64,000 nucleotides of DNA from positions 1 through 64,000 of the forward strand of contig NZ_CP073639.1 of NCBI RefSeq assembly GCF_029962485.1, written 5' to 3'. Positions within the stretch are counted from its first letter, which is position 1. Each line of letters starts with the position of its first letter. A program made the translations under genes and the position numbers. A model generated the notes under the pieces. That model was not told the DNA's origin. It made no database searches and worked only from the letters and a program-made list of their open reading frames with translations. Shown piece by piece: positions 34,655-43,845 of the stretch. This stretch comes from Burkholderia cepacia. Its GTDB lineage: Bacteria; Pseudomonadota; Gammaproteobacteria; Burkholderiales; Burkholderiaceae.

Positions 34655-34957
34655 CGCGCGAGCATGGAAGGACGTAAATTGCGCTGCGGCATCGCGGCCG
34701 GCGAGTAGTTTTTGCCGGCCCGATGCCGTTTGCCCGTGGGCGCGTTCGGGGGCGCGCATGGCCGGCCCGGATACCACGAGACGAGCGGTTGCGCGGCATG
34801 ATTCGGCAGCCGGATCACGCCGCGTACGGCGAACTGGACACGCCTGCAGCGCTGCTGTACTGTTCCGCACAATTCGCGCCAGACCGGCCTGTGCCGGAGC
34901 CGCCGGCACTCGGGCCGCACGGTGGCGCGACGTGATCTCAATCCCGGGGACAGGTCG
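34655..34957. other. Intergenic region between purA and a LysR gene
   Basis: About 300 bases of GC-rich sequence between two co-directional genes. No hairpin with T run, repeat or open frame with a recognisable product was seen. Confidence 0.35.
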
Positions 34958-35908
34958 ATGGACACGTTACAGATGATGCGCATTTTCGTCCGGGTCGCGG
35001 AGGAGGGCAGCTTCACGAGCGCGGCCCATCGCCTGGATATCACGACGGCCTATGCATCGCGCTCGGTCGCGCAACTCGAAACGCATCTGCGCACGCGCCT
35101 GCTCAACCGCAGCACGCGCCGCATTGCGCTGACCGACGCCGGGCAGCGCTATCTCGACCGCTGCCAGCGCATCCTCGGCTATATCGACGAAGCGGAAGCC
35201 GAAGCGGCCGACGCACAGGCGAAACCGTCGGGACGGCTGCACGTTCACGCGACGACGAGTTTCGGCCAGTCCTACGTGGTGCCCGCGGTCGTGCGCTACC
35301 GTGAGCGCTATCCGTCGGTCGCGGTCGAACTGACGCTGTCGCAGCACGTGCCCGACATCATCGACGAAGGCTACGACGTATCGCTGCAGTTAAGCACGAC
35401 CGAGCTGCCCGATTCCGGCCTCGTGTCACAGCGGCTCGGCGACGTGGGCAGCGTGCTGTGCGCGTCACCGGCGTACCTGAAGGCGCGCGGCACGCCGCAC
35501 ACGGTGAGCGACCTCGAAGGGCATGCGTGCCTGCAGATCGTCACGCCGCTCTTTCCGCGCGACCGCTGGCATCTCGACGGCCCCAACGGACGCGAAACGT
35601 TCGAACTGCCGCTGCCGGATTTCCAGGTGAACATCGCCGATGCGCTCGGTGCCGCGCTGCGTGCCGGCCTCGGGATCGGCTCGCTGCCGATGTCGGCCGC
35701 ATTGCCCGGGCTCGCGAGCGGTGCGCTGGTGCGCGTGCTGCCCGAATACCGGTTGCAGAAGCTGACGGTCTACACGCTGTACGCGTCGCGTCAGTATCTC
35801 GACGCGAAGATCCGCACGTTCGTCGATTTCCTGCGCGAATGCGTACCCGAGTTGCTGGCTGCCGACGAGGCTGCGCTGACCGCGTCCTGCGCGTCACGCC
35901 ATTCCTGA
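34958..35908 (+). CDS. LysR-type transcriptional regulator
   Basis: A 316-residue LysR regulator of the large group with N-terminus MDTLQMMRIFVRVAEEGSFT. Helix-turn-helix residues include AYASRSVAQLETHLRTRLLNRSTR split over recognition helix and wing. The effector domain begins near 92 (GRLHVHATTSFGQSYVVPAV). No divergent partner is present; the next gene, a sulfonate-binding-protein gene, is co-directional after 254 bp, so control of that gene is only a guess. Confidence 0.86.
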   Translation: MDTLQMMRIFVRVAEEGSFTSAAHRLDITTAYASRSVAQLETHLRTRLLNRSTRRIALTDAGQRYLDRCQRILGYIDEAEAEAADAQAKPSGRLHVHATTSFGQSYVVPAVVRYRERYPSVAVELTLSQHVPDIIDEGYDVSLQLSTTELPDSGLVSQRLGDVGSVLCASPAYLKARGTPHTVSDLEGHACLQIVTPLFPRDRWHLDGPNGRETFELPLPDFQVNIADALGAALRAGLGIGSLPMSAALPGLASGALVRVLPEYRLQKLTVYTLYASRQYLDAKIRTFVDFLRECVPELLAADEAALTASCASRHS

Positions 35909-36162
35909 TTCAGCCATGGTCGGCGCGTGTGCACCATGTATTGCCTGATCGGTAAAGATAATATGGAGTCCTGTATTTAAGACAGGTGCCATCGCGCGAG
36001 CGCACACCCGTTCCGGGAAACGGAACCCGTGCAACGGGCGCGCCCTTATGAAAACGCTTGCTTTCGATATCGAACATCGTTGGTTCGATGCACGGCGCCA
36101 ACCTCCTAGAATCGGTTCGACCTGCGCGCCATCCGCGCCCTCTTCATCGAACCCGAAACGAC

Positions 36163-37134
36163 ATGGCAGATCGACACTCAAGAACCCGCCGCCGGCTCCT
36201 TCAAGCTGGCCTGGCGATTGCGGCCGGCGCCGCCGCGCACCCGGGCTTCGCGCTGGCGAGCGCGGCCGGCGCGCGGACGTTGCGCATCGGTTATCAGAAA
36301 GGGCCGCTCAGCCTGTTGAAGGCGCGCGGCACGCTGCAAGGCAAGCTCGCGCCGCTCGGCGTGAACGTCACGTGGACCGAGTTCCCGTCGGGGCCGCCGC
36401 AACTCGAGGCGCTGAACGCGGGATCGATCGACTTCGGCGATGTTGGCGAAGCGCCGCCGATCTTCGCGCTCGCGGCCGGTGCGCCGCTCGTCTATTACGC
36501 ACAAACGCCGTCGGGCCCCGCAGCCGAGGCGCTGATCGTCCCGAAGGAGTCGTCGGTCAAGACCTTTGCGGACCTGCGCGGCAAGCGCATCGCGCTGGTG
36601 AAGGGATCGAATACGCACTTCCTGCTGGTCAGGCTGCTGCAGGCCGCGAAGCTCAACTATGCGGACGTCACGCCCGTCTGGCTGTCGCCGTCCGACGCGC
36701 GCGCCGCATTCGAGAACCGCTCGGTGGACGCGTGGATCATCTGGGATCCGTTTCTCGCGGTAGTCCAGCAGGCGTTCGGTGCGCGTATCGTCGCGGACGG
36801 CACGGGGCTCGTCGAGAATCGCGGCTACTACTTCGCGTCGCGCACGTATGCGCAGCACAATGCCGACGTGCTCGACGTCGCCGTGGCGGAATTGACGTCC
36901 GTTCAGCGCTGGCTCGATGCGAACCGCGCGCAGGGCGCGGCCGAATTCTCGAAACTCTGGGGGATTCCGGAGCCGGCCGTCGCGCTCGCGTTTCGCCGTG
37001 CACGCTTCGGTGTCGAGCCCGTCACGCGCGACACGCTTGCGTATCAGCAGCGCATCGCGGACGTGTTCTACCAGGCCGGCATCCTGCCGAAACGCGTCGA
37101 CGTCAGCCAGGCTGCGCCGCCCACGCTCGCGTGA
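36163..37134 (+). CDS. SsuA-like aliphatic sulfonate ABC substrate-binding protein, orphan, Tat-type signal
   Basis: A 323-residue periplasmic binding protein. The N-terminus has a twin-arginine-like stretch (TRRRLLQAG at about 8-16) followed by a hydrophobic region and AHPGFALA. The mature part starts RTLRIGYQKGPLSLLKA, as in SsuA. TWTEFPSGPPQLEALNAGSIDFGDVGEAPP and ALVKGSNTHFLL are further family blocks. No SsuB ATPase, SsuC permease or SsuD monooxygenase is encoded near it, so it must work with components elsewhere or is a leftover. It converges on the M20 hydrolase gene. Confidence 0.84.
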   Translation: MADRHSRTRRRLLQAGLAIAAGAAAHPGFALASAAGARTLRIGYQKGPLSLLKARGTLQGKLAPLGVNVTWTEFPSGPPQLEALNAGSIDFGDVGEAPPIFALAAGAPLVYYAQTPSGPAAEALIVPKESSVKTFADLRGKRIALVKGSNTHFLLVRLLQAAKLNYADVTPVWLSPSDARAAFENRSVDAWIIWDPFLAVVQQAFGARIVADGTGLVENRGYYFASRTYAQHNADVLDVAVAELTSVQRWLDANRAQGAAEFSKLWGIPEPAVALAFRRARFGVEPVTRDTLAYQQRIADVFYQAGILPKRVDVSQAAPPTLA

Positions 37135-37161
37135 CGACGCAACCGGCGCGGCACGACATGC

Positions 37162-38580
37162 TCAGCGGCGAAACGGCAGCGCGACGTCGTCCGGAATCGG
37201 GCACACGTACGGCCGGCCGCCGCGCCGCTCGAGCAGTTCCGCCTTCGCGCTGGCGAGCGTGTCGGGTGCGCCGAGCAGGTCGATCGCGGTTGCGGCCATC
37301 GTCTTCGCCGCGAGCATCATCCCCTTGTGCGCGAGCGCCGTCTTGCCTTGCGCGACCCACTGCCACGAGTGCGGCGGCGTGCCGAACGCATAGCAGCTCG
37401 TGTGGCATTGTGCGGTCGGCGTGACCCAGCTCACGTCGCCGACGTCGGTCGAGCCGCAGATCGGGCGGCCCTTGCCCGGCTCGTACGGGTCGATCCCGTC
37501 GAACAGTGCCTTCGGATCGCGCCACGCCTGGTTCAGCGAACGTGACGACGTTTCGATGTCCTGTGCAGTCAGCGTCTGGCGCTGGTATGCATCGGCGAGC
37601 GCCGCGTCGTCGGCGTCGAAGCCGGCCGTGCCGATCGCCTGCAGATGGCCGTACATGACCTGATTCAGTACCGCGTTTTCCAGCAGGTTCGAACACGCCT
37701 TGTCGAACACGATCTCGAGCTGGCAGTCGGTCATCAGCGCCGCACCGCGCGCGACGTTCTTCACGCGCTCGAACAGTTCGGCTGCCTGGTCGTTGCGGGC
37801 CGCGCGCACGAGGTACAGCACTTCCGCATTCGCCTGCACGACGTTCGGCGACAACCCGCCGGTGTTCGTCACCGCGTAGTGCACGCGTGCTTCGGGCAGC
37901 ATGTGTTCGCGCAGATAGTTGACCCCCACGTTCATCAGTTCGACTGCGTCCAGCGCGCTGCGGCCGAGATGCGGCGACGCGGCTGCGTGCGACGCCTTGC
38001 CGGTGAAGCGGAAGTACGCCTGGATGTTCGCGAGCGAACCAGCCGGAAAGATGCCCGTGTATACGTGCGGATGCCACGACAGCGCGGCGTCGAGATCGTC
38101 GAACACGCCCGCGCGCGCCATGAAGGTCTTGCCGGAGCCGCCTTCCTCGGCCGGGCAGCCGTAGAAGCGCACGGTGCCGGGTTGGCCCGTGCGTTCGAGA
38201 TGCGCCTTCACCGCGGCCGCGGCGAGATGCGCAGCCGTGCCGAGCAGGTGGTGGCCGCAGCCGTGACCGTTGCCGTTCGAGATCTCGCCCGACGGCCGGC
38301 ACGTGAGTGCACCGGCTTCCTGGCTGAGCCCGGACAGCGCATCGTATTCGCCGAGGATGCCGATCACGGGGCCGCCGTGGCCGGCTTCGGCGACGAATGC
38401 GGTCGGGATGTCGGCCACTCCGCGCGTCACGCGAAAGCCGGCTTCTTCGAGCATCCGGATGTGCAGGTCGGTCGACGCGAATTCCTCGTAGCGCAGTTCG
38501 GCGAGATTCCAGATCCGGTCGGACAGCTCGGTGAATTGCGTACGCTGGCTGTCGATGAAATCGAGGGCGAGTGAAGTCAT
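37162..38580 (-). CDS. M20 metallo-amidohydrolase, AbgB-like
   Basis: A 472-residue M20-family hydrolase closest in pattern to AbgB, the p-aminobenzoyl-glutamate hydrolase subunit B. Metal-site motifs are NGNGHGCGHHLLG (about 103-115), CPAEEGGSGK (about 140-150) and SWHPH near 170. The dimerisation/lid domain has GKASHAAASPHLGRSALDAVELM. GSTDVGDVSWVTP is the late block. The start has AGGAG seven bases upstream. An AbgA partner is absent. The operon (MFS, porin, hydrolase) suggests uptake and cleavage of an N-acylated amino acid or folate breakdown product. Confidence 0.86.
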   Translation of the reverse strand: MTSLALDFIDSQRTQFTELSDRIWNLAELRYEEFASTDLHIRMLEEAGFRVTRGVADIPTAFVAEAGHGGPVIGILGEYDALSGLSQEAGALTCRPSGEISNGNGHGCGHHLLGTAAHLAAAAVKAHLERTGQPGTVRFYGCPAEEGGSGKTFMARAGVFDDLDAALSWHPHVYTGIFPAGSLANIQAYFRFTGKASHAAASPHLGRSALDAVELMNVGVNYLREHMLPEARVHYAVTNTGGLSPNVVQANAEVLYLVRAARNDQAAELFERVKNVARGAALMTDCQLEIVFDKACSNLLENAVLNQVMYGHLQAIGTAGFDADDAALADAYQRQTLTAQDIETSSRSLNQAWRDPKALFDGIDPYEPGKGRPICGSTDVGDVSWVTPTAQCHTSCYAFGTPPHSWQWVAQGKTALAHKGMMLAAKTMAATAIDLLGAPDTLASAKAELLERRGGRPYVCPIPDDVALPFRR

Positions 38581-38609
38581 GAATTGCTCCTGTGAAGAGA
38601 CTGGCGCGG

Positions 38610-39665
38610 TCAGAATTTCTGCCGGAGGCCAAGGGCGAAGACGGTGCTGCTCATGCAGGGGGCGGATATCGGCGCGGAGCCGAACGACAGCGCCGACTGT
38701 CCGGTGTTCCTGAAGCCGCCGAACCGTACGTACACGCCGGTGAGTTTCGAGAACTGGTAGTCGTAGCCAAGCAGCGCGCCGAGTGCGTGGCTCGCCTGGC
38801 CGGCAATGGTGCGATAGGCGAGATCGGCGCGGAGGGCGTGCGGGCCGCGCTGCCAGATCGCGCCCAGCGAATAGACCTGCGCGACGAGCGTGCCAGGCGC
38901 GGTGGGACGCATCAGCGTGTACGCGAACGACGCGAGCGTCGGGCCGAACGCATACGACGCGCTGGCCATGACCGAGTCGGTGCGCGGGCCGTCGGGCGTG
39001 CCGCCGGGTGTCGACGACGTGCCGGCCCACATCGCGTTGTACGCGCCGCTCAGCATCACCGGGCCGCGCGCAAAGTTGGCGACGGCGCCTGCATTGCTCG
39101 CGATCGGGCTCGCGCCCGCCGCGTTGCGAAAGGCATAGAGCACGGTGACGTCGAGCCCGCCGTAGGTCGGCGTCTTGTAGCTGATCGCGTTCTCGATGCG
39201 CCCCGGCAGCGATGCGGCGCCACGCCCGAGGTCGCTGCCGATCAGCGCGGTGCTCGCGAACGGCGACAACTGGCCGACCAGGTAGAACGGATCGGCCGCT
39301 TCCGGCACGATCGCCGGATACTGCTTGCCGAGCTTGATCGTCCCCCAGTCGTCCGAACCGATCGCGACGTTGGCTTCGCGGTTGTAGAACGACGCCGCGC
39401 TTTGCTGACGGCCGGACATCAGATCGAAGCCGCTTTCGAGGCGGAAGCTCGCGCGCAGGCCGCCGCCGAGATCCTCGCTGCCGATGAAGCCGAAGCGCGA
39501 CGTCGATGCGCCGCCGCTCATCAGGCCGATGCTCGTCTGGCTGCCGACGCGCGCGTATTGCAGGAAGCTGTCGAGTGCGCCGTAGATCTGGACGTTTGCG
39601 CGGGCCGGCGCGGCCCACATGCAGGTTGCCGCGCAGCACGCGGCCATCAGGGTTGAATTGCGCAC
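38610..39665 (-). CDS. General porin, Gram-negative OmpC/Omp38 type
   Basis: A 351-residue trimeric porin. A signal peptide ends in APARA, followed by the mature start NVQIYGALDSFLQYA. Beta-strand motifs SRFGFIGSEDLGGGLRASF, then FNREANVAIG-like SFYNREANVAIG, and the C-terminal GLRQKF with final Phe needed for outer-membrane insertion are all present. The GTG at 39665 is chosen; an internal ATG (residue 7) would shorten the signal peptide. It lies 29 bp upstream of the M20 hydrolase and probably admits its substrate. Confidence 0.9.
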   Translation of the reverse strand: MRNSTLMAACCAATCMWAAPARANVQIYGALDSFLQYARVGSQTSIGLMSGGASTSRFGFIGSEDLGGGLRASFRLESGFDLMSGRQQSAASFYNREANVAIGSDDWGTIKLGKQYPAIVPEAADPFYLVGQLSPFASTALIGSDLGRGAASLPGRIENAISYKTPTYGGLDVTVLYAFRNAAGASPIASNAGAVANFARGPVMLSGAYNAMWAGTSSTPGGTPDGPRTDSVMASASYAFGPTLASFAYTLMRPTAPGTLVAQVYSLGAIWQRGPHALRADLAYRTIAGQASHALGALLGYDYQFSKLTGVYVRFGGFRNTGQSALSFGSAPISAPCMSSTVFALGLRQKF

Positions 39666-39814
39666 GTTTGTCTCGTCGTGTCGCGATCGTCGGCGCGCGA
39701 ATCGCAGGCGTGCAACGGCCCGCCCGCGCACGCGTCGACGTCGCGGATTCTGTTGTCGGGTAGAAAGAGGCGGAGCCGGTGCCCGGCGTCGCCGTGAATG
39801 AAGCGGTGCGCCGG

Positions 39815-41131
39815 TCAGCGGCCGTCGTCGAGCGAATCTGCCGGGCGTTCGCGGAAGCGCCACAGCGCGATCATGCTGACGGTGCCGCACGCGAGCACGT
39901 ACCACGCGGGAGACATCGGATCGCCGGTGCGATGCAGCAGCCACGTGACGTTGAACTGCGCGAAGCCGCCGAAGATCGTCACGCCGAAGCTGTAGATCGT
40001 CGCGAGCGCGGTGGCGCGCACGCGAGGCGGGAACGCTTCCATGATCAGCAGCAGGAAGGCGGAACTGCCAGCGGTCGCGAACGCCATCACGACGGTGACG
40101 ATCGCGACCATCAGCCCGACCGACGGCGCGGTGATCAGCAGCCGGAATGCCGGATACACGCATGCGAGCGACAGCAGCCACGTGACGGCGATCATCGGCT
40201 TGCGGCGCGGCAGGCGGTCGATGATCCACAGTCCCGATACGAGCGCGGCAACGATCATCGCGAGCCCCGACGCGCAGCCGGCGAGCAGCGACGTCGCCAT
40301 CGGCAGGTGGAGCGTGCGTACTGCATAGGCCGGCATGTAGAACACGAAGATGTACAGCGTCGACGTGCCGCCGATGATCATCAGCGTGCCGAGCACGACG
40401 CGGCCGAGGTAGCGCGTGAACACTTCGCGTACCGCGCTGCCGCCGGCGTCGTGCGTCGACACATGCGTTTCGTCGAGATGCCGGCGGATATAGAAGCCGA
40501 CCGGGCCGAGCAGCAGGCCGAGCAGGAACGGCACGCGCCAGCCCCAGCTTTCGAGCGCGTCGGTCGACAGCACGGCCGACAGCAGCGCGCCGCTGAGCGC
40601 GCCGAGCAGCGCGGCGACGCCCTGGCTGATCATTTGCCAGCTCACCATGAAGCCGCGGCCGGACAGCGGGCCCGATTCCATCAGGAAGGTGGTCGATGCG
40701 CCGATCTCGCCGCCGGCCGACAGGCCCTGCAGCAGCCGGCCGATCACGACCAGCACGGGTGCGACGACGCCGATGCGCGCATAGGACGGCGTCAGTGCGA
40801 TCAGCGCGGTGCCCGCGATCATCAGCTGGATCGTCAGCGTCAGCGCCGCGCGCCGGCCGGCGCGATCGGCGTAGTTGCCGATCAGCACGCCACCGAGCGG
40901 GCGCATCACGAAGCCGACGCCGAACGTCGCCATCGCGAGCAGCAGCGGGCCGGCACCCGAATCGACCGGGAAAAACGTCTTGCCGATCAGCGCGGCGAAG
41001 TAGCTGAACACGGTGAAGTCGAACATCTCGAGCGCGTTGCCGGCCGAGGTGGCGATGATCGTCCGGGTCTGCGCCGAGCGGCGGCGCGCGGCGGGCGGCG
41101 CGTCGACGAGCGGCGTGGCGGCGTCTTGCAT
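39815..41131 (-). CDS. MFS transporter, metabolite:H+ symporter (MHS) family
   Basis: A 438-residue 12-helix carrier of the MHS group. Signatures are GNALEMFDFTVFSYF in helix 1, NYADRAGRRAAL after helix 2 and RLLQGLSAGGEIGASTTFLME in helix 4. The ATG at 41131 has GGAG nine bases upstream; an ATG at 41146 would add five residues and overlaps that RBS. It is the first gene of the operon with the porin and the M20 hydrolase, and it is divergent from a LysR gene. It is probably the inner-membrane uptake step for the compound that the hydrolase cleaves. Confidence 0.86.
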   Translation of the reverse strand: MQDAATPLVDAPPAARRRSAQTRTIIATSAGNALEMFDFTVFSYFAALIGKTFFPVDSGAGPLLLAMATFGVGFVMRPLGGVLIGNYADRAGRRAALTLTIQLMIAGTALIALTPSYARIGVVAPVLVVIGRLLQGLSAGGEIGASTTFLMESGPLSGRGFMVSWQMISQGVAALLGALSGALLSAVLSTDALESWGWRVPFLLGLLLGPVGFYIRRHLDETHVSTHDAGGSAVREVFTRYLGRVVLGTLMIIGGTSTLYIFVFYMPAYAVRTLHLPMATSLLAGCASGLAMIVAALVSGLWIIDRLPRRKPMIAVTWLLSLACVYPAFRLLITAPSVGLMVAIVTVVMAFATAGSSAFLLLIMEAFPPRVRATALATIYSFGVTIFGGFAQFNVTWLLHRTGDPMSPAWYVLACGTVSMIALWRFRERPADSLDDGR

Positions 41132-41244
41132 CGGGGGTGTCTCCATGGGTATCGGTATCGTGAGCGCCGCATGGATCGTCAGGCATCCTGCGAGAGCTGG
41201 CCGCATGTTAAGACCGGGGAAAACATCGCGATACGCGCAAATTT

Positions 41245-41256
41245 TTATCCTGATAA
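41245..41256. promoter_or_regulatory. Candidate LysR operator in the MFS/LysR divergent region
   Basis: TTATCCTGATAA is an inverted repeat (5-bp arms, 2-bp centre) within the 184-bp gap between the divergent MFS and LysR genes. A further half TTTATCCC lies about 15 bp to the right. The position suits control of both promoters. Confidence 0.5.
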
Positions 41257-41315
41257 CATCTGTTTATCCCCTGATGCCCAACGACTGCCTCCCGGCGGCC
41301 GTTTCCATTCGTCGC

Positions 41316-42260
41316 ATGAAACTTCACCAGCTCCGCGCGCTCGTGGCCGTCGCCCGCTCGGGCAGCATCCATGAAGCCGCACGCACCCTGCACCTCACGC
41401 AACCGGCCGTCACGCGCTCGCTGCGCGATCTCGAGGACGAACTCGGGTTGATGCTGGTCGCGCGCAGTTCGTCCGGCGTGACGTTGACCGATGCGGGGCG
41501 CGCGATGCTGCAGCGCGCCGAGCTGGTCGTCAACGAGGTCGCGCGTACCGAGGAGGAAATGGCGCAGCTGCGCGAGAACCGGCAGGGGCAGCTCGCGATC
41601 GGGATGACGCCGCTGGCCGGCATCACGGTGCTGCCGGCTGCGTACAACCGCTTTCGCCGCGCGATGCCCGACGTGCAGCTCGAGTTCGTCGAGGGCAGCC
41701 CGTCGCAGCTCGTCGAGCAGTTGAAGAACGGCGCGCTCGATTTCGCGCTGGGCGCGGGCGCGGATGCGCAGGACTTCACGTCCGTGCGCTGCGAGCATCT
41801 CGACACGTTTCCGATGTGGTTCGCGGTGAGCGGCAAGGGCAAGCTCGCCGGTGCGACGTCGCTTGCCGACCTGCAGGACGCGGAGTGGCTGCATACGGGG
41901 CCGTCTGCCGAGTTCCGCGCGTATCTCGCCGAGCTGTTCGGGCAGGCCGGCCTGCCGGTGCCGCGCCGCGTGACGCGTTGCGCGTCGCAGACGTTGTTCT
42001 ACGCGCTGGCCGTCAACAGCGACGTGGTGACGGCGTGGACGCAGCTGGCGCTGCGCGGCGATGCTTCCGATACGCTGAAGACGCTCGATCTCGTCGGGCA
42101 GCCGCCTGCGCGCAACCTGTATCTGCTGTTTCGCGACAGCGCGGTGCTCACGTCGTCGGCCGAATACTTCGTGCGTTGCATCGACGAAGCCGTGCAGGCC
42201 GAGCGCGCAAATGCGGGCGGGAAGAAGGGCGGCGCACGCTCGCGGACGCCCCGCGCGTAA
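41316..42260 (+). CDS. LysR-type regulator, AbgR/TdcA-like, of the hydrolase/porin/MFS operon
   Basis: A 314-residue LysR regulator. The DNA-binding part begins MKLHQLRALVAVARSGSIHEAAR and continues HLTQPAVTRSLRDLEDELG, then the wing SSSGVTLTDAG. The effector domain starts near 92 with GQLAIGMTPLAGITVLPAA. The divergent operon encodes an AbgB-like hydrolase, and AbgR of Escherichia coli is a LysR regulator in the same arrangement, which supports it as the cognate regulator. Confidence 0.88.
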   Translation: MKLHQLRALVAVARSGSIHEAARTLHLTQPAVTRSLRDLEDELGLMLVARSSSGVTLTDAGRAMLQRAELVVNEVARTEEEMAQLRENRQGQLAIGMTPLAGITVLPAAYNRFRRAMPDVQLEFVEGSPSQLVEQLKNGALDFALGAGADAQDFTSVRCEHLDTFPMWFAVSGKGKLAGATSLADLQDAEWLHTGPSAEFRAYLAELFGQAGLPVPRRVTRCASQTLFYALAVNSDVVTAWTQLALRGDASDTLKTLDLVGQPPARNLYLLFRDSAVLTSSAEYFVRCIDEAVQAERANAGGKKGGARSRTPRA

Positions 42261-42266
42261 AGCTGC

Positions 42267-43247
42267 CTACGGGGCGACGCGCGACAGCGGCACCGCTTCG
42301 CCGCGCAGCCTCGCGACGTCGCGGCCCGGCGCATCGCCGAACAACCGCGCGTATTCGCGGCTGAACTGCGACGCGCTGACATAGCCCACGCTGCGGCATG
42401 CTTGTCGCGCATCCATCGCCGACAGGCACATCAGGCGGCGCGCTTCCTGCAGCCGCAGCACCTTCTGGCATTGCAACGGGCTCATCGACGTGACTGCACG
42501 GAAGTGGTGATGGAAGGTCGACGGGCTCATGTCGACCTGCTGCGCGAGCGAGTCGACCGTCATCGGATCGAGGTAGTGGTCGCGAATCCATGCGACCGCG
42601 CGCGAGATGCGCTGCGTCGTCGAACCGGCCTCGCCGACCTGCGCGACGCGCGCCCCCGACGGGCCGCGTAGCAGCCGGATGAGGATTTCGTCGACGATCA
42701 GCGGCGCGAGCAGGTCGAGGTCGTCGGGTTGCGCGATCAACTGCATCAGCCGCGCGACGGCGTCGACGATTTCGGGCGTCGCGTCGAGTGTGTCGAGCGC
42801 GCTGCAGTCGACGGCTTTCGGCAATCCGCGCGGAAAGACAACCGGCGTGAGCGCCGCGATGCGCACCGGATCGAGTTCGAGCTGCGCATAAAGGAACGGC
42901 TCGGCCGGGTTCGCGCGCGTCACGCGGCCGGTGACGGGCACGTCGGCCGTCGCGACCAGCATCCGCGCTTCGTCGGTCGCGTAGGTGGCATCGCCGACCC
43001 GCATCGACTTCGCGCCCTGGCCGACGATGCTCAGGCACGCGTGGTGCACGCCGTGGTTCCACTGCGGCGGCGCGCCGGATGCGCGTGAGATGCGCATGCC
43101 GCGCACCGGGAGGTCGAACGACCCGTCGTGCGGCGCATACGCGGCGATCAGCGCCGCAAGCCGGGCCGCGTGCGGCCGTACCGGCGACCGAGGGTCGTGC
43201 TCGTGCAGGGGGCGCGGTTGCGATGGCGTTCGGGCGTCGATTTCCAT
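42267..43247 (-). CDS. AraC family regulator with AraC_N sensor domain
   Basis: A 326-residue regulator. The sensor domain (about 45-195) contains HHACLSIVGQGAKSMRVGD and ARMLVATADVPVTGRVTRA. The C-terminal double helix-turn-helix has VDSLAQQVDMSPSTFHHHFR and CRSVGYVSASQFSREYARLFG. The start MEIDARTPSQPRP is chosen over a long upstream extension that lacks an RBS. The target is unknown: the neighbour to the left converges and to the right is a LysR gene across a 598-bp gap. Confidence 0.85.
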   Translation of the reverse strand: MEIDARTPSQPRPLHEHDPRSPVRPHAARLAALIAAYAPHDGSFDLPVRGMRISRASGAPPQWNHGVHHACLSIVGQGAKSMRVGDATYATDEARMLVATADVPVTGRVTRANPAEPFLYAQLELDPVRIAALTPVVFPRGLPKAVDCSALDTLDATPEIVDAVARLMQLIAQPDDLDLLAPLIVDEILIRLLRGPSGARVAQVGEAGSTTQRISRAVAWIRDHYLDPMTVDSLAQQVDMSPSTFHHHFRAVTSMSPLQCQKVLRLQEARRLMCLSAMDARQACRSVGYVSASQFSREYARLFGDAPGRDVARLRGEAVPLSRVAP

Positions 43248-43845
43248 GTTAAGTGAGCGGATGGCGGAGTGAGCGATGCGAGGTGCGCGGCTGCGATTCC
43301 CCGTCGAGGTGCAGGCACGGGCGCCGGCACGGCGGTCACATCGTACGGCCAGATGCGTGCGCGAGATTGCCCAAACCTGTCGGAAATTAGCCCGATCATC
43401 CGGACCTGCACGGTCGGTGGTCGCATCGACCGTCGTGGCGTGGTGTGCAGCGCACAAATTCGGAAATTAAGGCAAAACAATCGCAGGATCGGGCAAGCCA
43501 ATTTCCGGCGGTTTTCATACCATTACACCTGCTGAAAGAAATGTGTTCCAGCGTGTCCGGGTGACGCAGGCAAGACCGTCGCATGATGCGCGGTCGCCGC
43601 CGCGCAGGTTGCCGTTGCGAACCGCTGGAAAAGACTCAGGACTGCTATCGAATGATCGTGCATCGGGCCAGCCGAGGCCGGCTTGCGTCCGTTGCATGCC
43701 GGCGCGCACCCGTGGCGAGCATACCGACCGACCCGGCGTGGCCGGTGTCGGCGCCGCCGCATTGGCCGGGTCGATGCAGATCGGCCGCGAGGTGACGGCG
43801 GGCGCCGGTGGAACGGCAGCCGTCCGCGCAGGGGAATCCGGACAA
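43248..43845. other. Divergent intergenic region with repeated CGGAAATT motifs
   Basis: The 598 bp separate the divergent AraC and LysR genes. The octamer CGGAAATT occurs at 43381 and 43461 and inverted (AATTTCCG) at 43500. The pair 43461/43500 thus forms an inverted repeat with a 31-base gap. This may be a regulator site. No convincing gene was found here. Confidence 0.4.
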
